From contig JAJEJU010000025.1 in assembly GCA_021390615.1 (NCBI GenBank), positions 310,001-374,000 on the forward strand: 64,000 bases of DNA. The letters are read 5' to 3'. The notes under the pieces are model-generated. The model was given only the letters and a program-made list of their open reading frames with translations. It did no database searches and had not been told where the DNA came from. Of this stretch, positions 56,126-64,000 are shown in pieces. Position numbers and translations under genes: made by a program. Within the stretch, counting starts at the first letter, position 1, and each line of letters starts with the position of its first letter. This DNA comes from Rhodanobacteraceae bacterium ZG21-1. GTDB lineage: Bacteria > Pseudomonadota > Gammaproteobacteria > Xanthomonadales > Rhodanobacteraceae.

Positions 56126-58789
56126 TCAGCTGCCGTGTCGCTTCAGCCAGGCGTCGATCGCCGGCAGGCGCTGGCTGCGTACCTGAATGTGGTACTGGAT
56201 GCTGGCGACGGCCGTGTCGGCCGCGCGGCGCGAACCAGCAGCGATATGCGCGTCGGCATAGGCGCGGATCTTGTCGATCATGGCGGGATCGAACGAGCCG
56301 CCGCCGAGGCCGGGGTAATAACGACTGCTCGAGCTCAGGTCGACCAGCTTGTTGACCTGCTCGCGGTGCGCCACCGCAAAATCGAAAGCCAGGTCGGGAT
56401 GCTGGCCGGCGACCGCCCGGATCATCCCGGCGCTATTGGTCGCGCCGGGCTCGTCGGTCAGCGCCAGATCCAAGGCGCGGCGGGCCAGCCCCTCGTCCTC
56501 GGTTCTGGACAGCAGCATATACAGCCGGTCCTTGATCAACGGGGTCTTCTCGGCCTGGGCGGCGGCGTGCAGCTTGTCCCAGTCGGCGGCGTCGGCATGC
56601 TCGGCCACCACGGCGGTGATGGTCTTGCGCAGCTCTTCCGGCATGGCCTGGGTATCGCTGGCCGGCGCTGCGTAGCGGCGGCGTGCCTCGTCGATCACCT
56701 GGCGATCGCCCAGCGCGCTGAGCACGCCGATCAGGTCAGGACGCAGGTTCTTGGTCGGCGCCGACTCGCCCGGCTGCGGCTGCCAGCCGATGCGCTTGAA
56801 GACCGGCGACAGCTTGGCGATGGCGAAGCGGCGGAAGGCGGCCTGGCGCTCGCCGGTGCCGCGGTAGTAGTCGTCCAGCGTGGAAAGATCGCCGGCGATG
56901 TCGTCCCAGATCTGCGGGCCGGCATCGACCGGGGTCGCCTGCACCAGGTCCAGATAGTCGGACGAGCTCTGCAGTCCGGCCATGCCCAGCGCCCAGCTGT
57001 CGTCCATCAGCCCCAGCTGGTCGATCGGCGCCAGCTTCGCGAAATCGCCCTTCAGGGCGGCGAAGGCCTTCGGCGTATACAGCGTGCGGTAATAGCCGCT
57101 CTGCCCCGCGTTGACCACCACCGGGCCGCAGCCCGGCAGGTCGAGGCTGGCCTGGCCTCCACTCACCAGGGTGCTCGTCGGTGCCGCGCCGAGCACCTGG
57201 GCGATCACCGGCACGTGCCAGGACAACGGCTGCTTGTCCGGCCGGTCGCGGGTGAATTCGCCCTGGCTCAGCTGCAGGGTGGTCTGGCCATGCTTGCAGC
57301 TGGCGGCCTCGACCCGGATCAGCGGGATGCCGGGCTGCAGGGTGAAGTCGTGCGCAATGGTGGCGACCGACTTGCCGGGCGCAACGGCATCCATGGCGCG
57401 CCAAAGATCGTCGGACACCGTGTTGCCGTAGGCGTGCGCCTTGATGTAGTCGCGCACGCCCTGACGCCAGGTCTCGGCGCCGACATAGCCCTCGAGCATG
57501 CGGATCACCGCCTCGCCCTTGGAATAGGTGATCGAGTCGAAGGCCTGGTTGGCCTGCTCGACCGTCTCCACATGCTGCACCACCGGATGCGTGGTGGACA
57601 CCGCGTCGCGCGCCATCGCCGTCTCGCGCACGGTGACTTCATCCAGCACGCTGTTCCATTCCGGATGCAGCTTGGCGGTGGTGCGGCTGGCCATCCACGA
57701 GGCGAAGCCTTCGTTGAGCCAGATATCGTCCCACCAGCGCATCGTCACCAGATCGCCGAACCACTGGTGCGCCATTTCGTGCGCGGCAACGCCGAACACT
57801 TCCTGCTTGTCCGACAGCGTGGAGATCGAGGGGTCCAGCAGCAAGGTGTACTCGAAGCTGTAGATCGCGCCCCAGTTCTCCATCGCGCCGAAGAATTGGC
57901 TGCGCCCCGGCGAGGCCACGTTGTCCAGCTTGGGCAGCGGATACGGCACGCCGAAATAATCGTTGTACTCGTGCAGGATGGCCTTGGCCGATTCCAGCCC
58001 GAACTGGGCCTGCGAGGACAGGCCCTTCTGGGTCACCATGCCGATCTCGGTGCCGTCCGAGGTCGTGGTGGTGCGATCGAATTCACCCAGCCCGAAGAAC
58101 AGCAGGTAGCTGGACATCTTCGGCGACGGCTGGAAACGCACGCGCACCAGGCCCTGGCCCAGATCGCTGCGCGAGGCCACCGGCATGTTGCTCACCGCCA
58201 TCTCGTCGCCCGGCACGATCGCATCCAGCACGAAGGTGGCCTTGAACGCCGGCTCGTCCCACGAGGGAATGAAGCGTCGCGCATCCGAATTCTCGAACTG
58301 GGTGTACAGCGCGCGCTTCTTGCCGCTCTTGCTGTCGTAGTCGATCGCGAACAGACCGTTGGGCTGGGTGTTGATCTTGCCGCTGTAGACCATCGACAGC
58401 CGGTAGCTACCGGCGGGAATCGTGTGCTTGAAGGTGAAGGTGGCGGTCTGCGCCTGCTCGTCCACGCTGATCTTGGGTGCGCCGAAAAACACCTTCTTGC
58501 CGGACTCCACGGCCAGCTGGGCCGAAGTGAAAGTCAGGTCGAGCGCATTCAAGGTGATGCGATCGGTGGGCTGCTGCACCTCGATGCTGATCGTCGCCTT
58601 GCCATCGAAGCTCAGCGACGCTGCGTGCGGCACCACCACCACGTCGTAGTGCGTGGGCTGCACGCCGCGCGGCAACTGGGTGGTGGTCTGCTCCGTCGGT
58701 GCCGTGTCGGCCCATGCCGCCCCCGCGATGCCGGCGAAGGACAGGCCGGCCAGGGCCAGGGCGATGGCGGTACCCAGGTGTTTACGCAT
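56126..58789 (-). CDS. M1-family zinc aminopeptidase, exported
   Basis: The ATG at 58789 has GAGGAA before it and gives 887 residues with signal peptide MRKHLGTAIALALAGLSFAG, so a periplasmic or secreted enzyme. M1 hallmarks: substrate-binding GAMENWGA (about 301-308) and the zinc site HEMAHQWFGDLVTMRWWDDI with WLNEGFASW (His337, Glu338, His341, Glu360). The C-terminal ERAP1-like helical domain is present in full. It cuts N-terminal amino acids from peptides. It stands alone between a cyclase gene and an SDR gene. Confidence 0.96.
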   Translation of the reverse strand: MRKHLGTAIALALAGLSFAGIAGAAWADTAPTEQTTTQLPRGVQPTHYDVVVVPHAASLSFDGKATISIEVQQPTDRITLNALDLTFTSAQLAVESGKKVFFGAPKISVDEQAQTATFTFKHTIPAGSYRLSMVYSGKINTQPNGLFAIDYDSKSGKKRALYTQFENSDARRFIPSWDEPAFKATFVLDAIVPGDEMAVSNMPVASRSDLGQGLVRVRFQPSPKMSSYLLFFGLGEFDRTTTTSDGTEIGMVTQKGLSSQAQFGLESAKAILHEYNDYFGVPYPLPKLDNVASPGRSQFFGAMENWGAIYSFEYTLLLDPSISTLSDKQEVFGVAAHEMAHQWFGDLVTMRWWDDIWLNEGFASWMASRTTAKLHPEWNSVLDEVTVRETAMARDAVSTTHPVVQHVETVEQANQAFDSITYSKGEAVIRMLEGYVGAETWRQGVRDYIKAHAYGNTVSDDLWRAMDAVAPGKSVATIAHDFTLQPGIPLIRVEAASCKHGQTTLQLSQGEFTRDRPDKQPLSWHVPVIAQVLGAAPTSTLVSGGQASLDLPGCGPVVVNAGQSGYYRTLYTPKAFAALKGDFAKLAPIDQLGLMDDSWALGMAGLQSSSDYLDLVQATPVDAGPQIWDDIAGDLSTLDDYYRGTGERQAAFRRFAIAKLSPVFKRIGWQPQPGESAPTKNLRPDLIGVLSALGDRQVIDEARRRYAAPASDTQAMPEELRKTITAVVAEHADAADWDKLHAAAQAEKTPLIKDRLYMLLSRTEDEGLARRALDLALTDEPGATNSAGMIRAVAGQHPDLAFDFAVAHREQVNKLVDLSSSSRYYPGLGGGSFDPAMIDKIRAYADAHIAAGSRRAADTAVASIQYHIQVRSQRLPAIDAWLKRHGS

Positions 58790-59001
58790 AGACAATTCCT
58801 CGTGGCGTGGTCAGGCGTGCCGGCGGGCGCAGCAGCGTCAAATACTCTGATACTGCGCCCCGGCTCCCCGACCCGATACCGCCGGAAGTCATGACTCCCC
58901 GGCGCACGCCATCCCCACGCCGTCTCTCGCCGCCAAGCTCGAGACCACGGCGCCGGCCCGAGCCTCAGCGGCCGGTCCGGGCACAGGCACGCCACTCGCC
59001 G

Positions 59002-59895
59002 TCATGTCGCGAAATAAGCGGGATGATCGAGATCGGCGAGCAGTTCGGGCTGCTCCGGCCGCCAGCCGAGACGCGTCCGGGTCTGCTCGCTGGAGCAAGG
59101 GCAATCCACGCCCACGAAGCGGGCGAACCAGCCGAAATGTTCGGCGGCTTCTTCCGGCGATTGCGCGACCAGCGGAATGCCCAGGCGGCGAGCGATCACT
59201 TCCGCGATCTGCTTGAAAGGCACACCCTGTTCGGCGATCGCGTGAAACGGCCCGCTTTGCGCGCCCTGCTCCAGCGCCAGCCGAAAGACCCGCGCGGCAT
59301 CGAGCCGATGCACCGCAGGCCAGCGATTGCGCCCTTCGCCCACGTAGGCGGAGATGCCACGCTCGCGCGCGAAAGCGATCAGGCGCGGCACGAAGCCGTG
59401 ATCGCCATGCCCGTGCACGGTCGGCGGAAGACGGATCGCCGTCGTACGCACCCCACGCGCGGCCAGCGCGGCGGCGGTCCATTCGGGGTTGCGCGGAAAC
59501 GCGGCAAGCGGGGCGCGCAGCGGCTCGTCCTCCGTCGCCAGCCGCCCCGGTGCCAGCAGCGCCACGCCGGAAGTGACGATGAGCGGGCGATTGGAGCCTT
59601 CCAGCACGCCGCCGATCGCCTCGATGGCGAGCCGTTCCTGTTCGGCGTTCTCCGCAAGCTTGCTGAAGTCGTGATTGAAGGCCGTGTGGATCACCCCGTC
59701 CGACCACTCGGCGCCGCGGCGAAGGCCGTCGAGGTCTTCGAGCGAACCGCGCTGCACTTCCGCGCCAGCGGCGGCCAGCGCCTCGGCGCCGTGCTCCGAG
59801 CGAGCCAGACCGAGCACGCGATGTCCGGCGGCGGCGAGTTCCTTGACCACAGCCGAACCCACCCAGCCGGTGGCGCCAGTAACGAATACACGCAT
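59002..59895 (-). CDS. extended/atypical SDR, NAD(P)-dependent epimerase-dehydratase-like oxidoreductase
   Basis: A 297-residue protein with the glycine motif [13 protein letters not shown] at the N-terminus and the atypical-SDR mid-region [12 protein letters not shown] and [20 protein letters not shown]; the canonical YxxxK is not evident (EWTAAAL in its place), as in many atypical SDRs. The end, [14 protein letters not shown], matches the usual family finish. It is divergent from an XRE/MmyB-type regulator, an arrangement typical for SDR genes under such repressors. The substrate is unknown. Confidence 0.92.
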   Translation of the reverse strand: MRVFVTGATGWVGSAVVKELAAAGHRVLGLARSEHGAEALAAAGAEVQRGSLEDLDGLRRGAEWSDGVIHTAFNHDFSKLAENAEQERLAIEAIGGVLEGSNRPLIVTSGVALLAPGRLATEDEPLRAPLAAFPRNPEWTAAALAARGVRTTAIRLPPTVHGHGDHGFVPRLIAFARERGISAYVGEGRNRWPAVHRLDAARVFRLALEQGAQSGPFHAIAEQGVPFKQIAEVIARRLGIPLVAQSPEEAAEHFGWFARFVGVDCPCSSEQTRTRLGWRPEQPELLADLDHPAYFAT

Positions 59896-59942
59896 GAACT
59901 TGATCTCCGGTGTTTGCCCGAGACAAAGCTCCGCTCACTCGC

Positions 59943-59971
59943 TATCGTGGTAAAGGCGTGACTTTATCGTG
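59943..59971. promoter_or_regulatory. candidate operator between the SDR and XRE-type genes
   Basis: Direct repeats TATCGTG (59943-59949 and 59965-59971), 22 bp apart, overlap an inverted repeat TAAAG-6-CTTTA (59951-59966). The site lies just before the regulator start. Binding by the regulator is inferred. Confidence 0.45.
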
Positions 59972-59973
59972 CT

Positions 59974-60837
59974 ATGTCGACTAACAGGATGAGCGGACAC
60001 ATCGCCAATCCCGGCCTGCTCGGGAGCTACCTGAAAGATCGCCGGGCCAGGCTCGACCCGGCGGCGCTCGGGCTGCCGTCGAAGCGTCGCCGCACGCCGG
60101 GGCTTCGCCGCGAGGAGGTGGCCCAGCGCGCCCATATCAGTCCGGCCTGGTATACCTGGCTCGAACAGGGACGTGGCGGCGCTCCATCGGCCGAGGTGCT
60201 CGACCGGATCGCCCGCGCGCTGATGCTGACCGAGGTCGAACGCGAGCATCTGTTCCTGCTCGGCCTCGGGCGGCCGCCCGGCATTCGCTATCAGGCCATC
60301 GAAGGCGTCACGCCGCGGCTGCAGCGCGTACTCGACAGACTGGATCCCTGCCCGGCGCTGATCCGCACCGCGATATGGGACGTGGTGGCCTGGAACCGGG
60401 CTTCCGCCGCCATGCTGTTCGACTACGGCCTGCTGCCGCCGGAACAGCGCAACGTGTTGCGCCGTATGTTCCTCGATCCGCGCGCGCGCGCCGCGCAATA
60501 CGACTGGGCGAGCGCCGCGCGCTTCGTGGTCGCGGCGTTCCGCGCCGACGTGGCGCGCGCCGGCGCCACCGAACAGGTGGGCGCGCTGGTGGACGAGCTG
60601 TGCCAGCTGAGCGCCGACTTCGCAGCGATGTGGCGCGACCACGACATCCGCGCGCCCGGCGAGGCGGTCAAGCACATCCACCATCCGCAGGTGGGCGAGA
60701 TCGCCTTCGAATATTCGGCCTTCGCGGTCGATGGCCGGCCGGATCTCAGCATGGTGATCTACAACCCTGCCACCGCTGCGGATGCGGACAAGATCGTCAA
60801 GCTGAGCATGGCGACGCCTCGTCCTGGCCAGAGTTGA
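59974..60837 (+). CDS. XRE-family regulator with MmyB-like ligand domain
   Basis: A 287-residue regulator (start 59974; an ATG at 59989 is possible). The helix-turn-helix (GSYLKDRRARLDPAALGLP, TPGLRREEVAQRAHISPAWY TWLEQGRG) is of the XRE type, and the C-terminal half is the MmyB ligand-binding PAS-like domain (PALIRTAIWDVVAWNRASAA, MWRDHDIRAPGEAVKHIHHP). Such proteins usually control a divergently encoded SDR, present here at 59002-59895. The ligand is probably fatty-acid-like or aromatic in known homologues, unknown here. Confidence 0.93.
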   Translation: MSTNRMSGHIANPGLLGSYLKDRRARLDPAALGLPSKRRRTPGLRREEVAQRAHISPAWYTWLEQGRGGAPSAEVLDRIARALMLTEVEREHLFLLGLGRPPGIRYQAIEGVTPRLQRVLDRLDPCPALIRTAIWDVVAWNRASAAMLFDYGLLPPEQRNVLRRMFLDPRARAAQYDWASAARFVVAAFRADVARAGATEQVGALVDELCQLSADFAAMWRDHDIRAPGEAVKHIHHPQVGEIAFEYSAFAVDGRPDLSMVIYNPATAADADKIVKLSMATPRPGQS

Positions 60838-60901
60838 CATCGCCGCGGAGCAGCGACGCCATCAAGACGATTTCAAGCGCAGCGCGCTAAAACACGACAA
60901 G

Positions 60902-60964
60902 GATGCCAGGCCTTGCCTGGCATCGCTGTCACAGGATTTGCTCATTCCGCCGAGTCGGAATGAG
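60902..60964 (-). terminator. two hairpins in the convergent gap after purA
   Basis: Hairpin 1: GATGCCAGGC/GCCTGGCATC (60902-60924). Hairpin 2: CTCATTCCG/CGGAATGAG (60941-60964), 10 bases past the purA stop. Read leftward, hairpin 1 is followed by a TTTT-containing stretch, so together they can end purA transcription and perhaps also that of the XRE gene. Confidence 0.75.
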
Positions 60965-60974
60965 CCGCCGATCT

Positions 60975-62282
<1,308 letters not shown>

Positions 62283-62423
62283 TCATGTCATGCCCCGCTC
62301 GTGAGGCGACGATTTGCATTGGCCCCGTGCGGGAACCGGGAATGCCGTACGCCGCGGCGGCGATCCGCCCTGACGTTCTACACAGGCACTGTTTCATTCC
62401 GTGGGCACGCCGGCCCACGCCGC

Positions 62424-63287
62424 CTATTTCTTCGGCGCGCTTTCGTTGAAGTACTTCAGGAATTCCGAATCGGGCTTCAGCACCAGCACGCCGCCGTTGG
62501 CGAAGGCTTTGCGATAGGCCGCCAGGCTGCGGTAGAAGGCGAAGAATTCCGGATCCTGGCCATAGGCCTGCGCATAGATCGCCGCCGCCTGCGCATCGCC
62601 GTCGCCGCGCACCTTGGCCGCGTCGCGGTCGGCATCGGCGCGCACCTTGGCCGCATCGCCGTCCGCCTGCGCCTTGAGCTTGGCCGCCGCTTCGTCGCCG
62701 TCGGCGCGCAACTGGTTGGCCAGGCGCTCGCGCTCCTCGCGCATGCGCTTGTATACCGACTTGCTCACTTCGTCCGGCAGGCTGATCCGCTCTACCCCGA
62801 CGCTGACCACGGCGAGGCCGAGTTCCTTGCGCGCGACGGCGTCGGCCTGCTGGCGCACCGGATCGGTGAAGGTCTGCGCATCGGCCGCGACCAGATCGGA
62901 CAGGCCGCGCGCGGCGACCTGCGCGCGCAATGCGTCGCGGACGATCGGAGTCAGCCGCTGGGCCGCCTGCAAGGCATCGGCATGGATCGCGCGGAAGTAC
63001 TGCGTACGGTCGACCACGCGCCACTTCACGTCGTAGTCCACGCTGACGTTCTTCTGGTCGGCGGTGAGCGCGCGTTCCGGCGAGGGCTGCAGCGACAGGA
63101 TGCGGTCGTCGAAATGCAGCACCTGCTGGAACAGCGGCAGCTTGAAATGCAGGCCGGGGGCATAGTCCGTGCGCACGATGCGGCCAAACTGCAGCAGCAG
63201 TGCGCCCTGCCCTTCGCTGACCTGGAACATGCTGTTGAAGCCGAGCAGGACCAGCAGGGCCGCAACCAGCGCGACGACGATCTTCAT
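62424..63287 (-). CDS. hflC: FtsH protease modulator HflC
   Basis: A 287-residue SPFH/PHB-domain protein with one N-terminal membrane anchor (MKIVVALVAALLVLLGFNSM). FQVSEGQGALLLQFGRIVRT and VSVDYDVKWRVVDRTQYFRA are typical; a long charged coiled-coil (ADGDEAAAKLKAQADGDAAK) precedes the end. With HflK it forms the periplasm-facing cage around FtsH and limits turnover of membrane proteins. Its ATG overlaps the hflK stop (ATGA). Confidence 0.98.
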   Translation of the reverse strand: MKIVVALVAALLVLLGFNSMFQVSEGQGALLLQFGRIVRTDYAPGLHFKLPLFQQVLHFDDRILSLQPSPERALTADQKNVSVDYDVKWRVVDRTQYFRAIHADALQAAQRLTPIVRDALRAQVAARGLSDLVAADAQTFTDPVRQQADAVARKELGLAVVSVGVERISLPDEVSKSVYKRMREERERLANQLRADGDEAAAKLKAQADGDAAKVRADADRDAAKVRGDGDAQAAAIYAQAYGQDPEFFAFYRSLAAYRKAFANGGVLVLKPDSEFLKYFNESAPKK

Positions 63288-64000
63288 GGCTGCTTCTCCT
63301 TGCCGGCATCCGGCAGCGGAGTGACCGCCTGGATCGCCTCGGCCGACGGCGTGACGCTGCGCGCCGCCCCAGACGGGGCCTCCGGCGACAGCGCCGGCAG
63401 GTTGATGATGTTGCGGCCGCCGGAGCCGTCCAGCACCTTCGGATTCGCCGCGAGCACCTGCTCCATCGTCTCCAGCCAGAGCCGGCGACGCGTCACCTCC
63501 GGCGCCGCCTTGTATTCCTTCAGGATCAGGCTGAAGCGCTCGGCCTCGCCCTGCGCACGTGCGACCTGGCCGGTGCGGTAGGACTCGGCCTCGGCCGTGC
63601 TGCGCGCAGCCTCGCTGCGCGCCTCCGGCAGCACCTTGGCGGCGTAGGCCTTGGCCGCGGTCTCGCTGGCCTGCTGATCTTCGCGGGCGTTGTCGACGTC
63701 GTCGAAGGCCGGCTTGACCTCCTGCGGCGGCGCCACGCTCTGGAAGCTGAGGTCGCTGACCAGCACGCCAGCGTCATAGCCGGCCAGGGTGTTCTGCAGT
63801 GTCTGCTTGGCCTGCCCGGCCAGCGTCGCACCGCCGCCGGCCAGCACCTGATCCATGTTGCCGGCGCCGACCGCCGCACGCACGGACGCCTCGGCAGCCA
63901 TCTTGACGTCGCCGTCGGCCTCGTTCAGCACGAACAGGTATTTGCGCGGGTCGAACACCTGGTACTGCACGGTGAAGGCGATCACCACCACATCCTGGTC
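63284..64000 (-). CDS. hflK: FtsH protease modulator HflK, C-terminal part
   Basis: The reading frame enters from the right edge, so the start, anchor and Gly-rich N-terminus lie outside. About 238 residues are visible: the SPFH domain (FTVQYQVFDPRKYLFVLNEA, VRAAVGAGNMDQVLAGG) and a coiled-coil with VLPEARSEAARSTAEAESYR and RLWLETMEQVLAANPKVLDG. The C-terminal tail is Pro/Ala-rich. It is coupled to hflC by a 4-base overlap. Confidence 0.97.
   Translation of the reverse strand, partial: DQDVVVIAFTVQYQVFDPRKYLFVLNEADGDVKMAAEASVRAAVGAGNMDQVLAGGGATLAGQAKQTLQNTLAGYDAGVLVSDLSFQSVAPPQEVKPAFDDVDNAREDQQASETAAKAYAAKVLPEARSEAARSTAEAESYRTGQVARAQGEAERFSLILKEYKAAPEVTRRRLWLETMEQVLAANPKVLDGSGGRNIINLPALSPEAPSGAARSVTPSAEAIQAVTPLPDAGKEKQP

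Noticed and set aside
56027-58894. Forward frame of 955 codons opposite the M1 aminopeptidase
   Set aside because: The reverse strand encodes a complete M1 enzyme with HEMAH site; the forward product has no recognisable features.

Overview
This 64 kb window looks like chromosome from a GC-rich gammaproteobacterium of the Xanthomonadales/Lysobacterales, most likely Rhodanobacteraceae (Dyella, Rhodanobacter, Luteibacter or Frateuria type). The evidence is the GC-rich coding sequence, three large TonB-dependent receptors (TBDRs) of the Xanthomonas/Caulobacter style, a carbohydrate-utilisation locus with TBDR plus LacI regulator, an ECF sigma/Ser-Thr kinase pair, and the hflK-hflC-purA order. The genus is an inference. 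I saw no rRNA, tRNA or CRISPR array.

Layout. 1-12.96 kb: a cut-off alpha/beta hydrolase; a divergent two-component pair (NarL-type regulator and a periplasmic-propeller histidine kinase); a secreted BNR-type protein; a small unknown protein; a serine beta-lactamase-like hydrolase; a LuxR solo next to a TPR-O-GlcNAc-transferase (SPINDLY-type) gene. 13.1-18.4 kb: an IS21-family element (istA/istB, clear terminal repeats) that has cut off the 3' part of a membrane Ser/Thr kinase gene, whose partner ECF sigma factor lies upstream. 19.1-32.2 kb: a compact sugar locus (glk, GH20 hexosaminidase, TBDR, APC-type permease, GH2 exo-glucosaminidase of the CsxA type, LacI regulator, sulfotransferase), preceded by a perfect 14-bp palindromic operator; together they suggest uptake and breakdown of chitosan/chito-oligosaccharides. 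32.3-42.6 kb: a decayed SDR fragment, a FecI-FecR-FecA-like surface-signalling operon, then a close TBDR paralogue without the signalling domain, preceded by a transposase-domain-derived protein. 42.7-51.1 kb: two SDRs divergent from an AraC regulator; a small membrane protein between two copies of a ~200-bp repeat; a zeta-toxin operon; a TetA-like efflux pump and TetR with two tetO-like operators; a cysteine-rich small protein. 51.1-64 kb (mostly core): a frameshifted dehydrogenase remnant, a tandem glycine riboswitch controlling gcvP, a GAF-GGDEF diguanylate cyclase, a periplasmic M1 aminopeptidase, an SDR/XRE divergent pair, purA, hflC and the start-less end of hflK.

Several long stretches (8.8-10.1, 17.0-17.8, 18.4-19.1, 37.5-38.8 and 46.3-46.8 kb) hold no gene I can defend. 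They sit beside mobile, broken or transferred genes and look like decayed or remodelled DNA.
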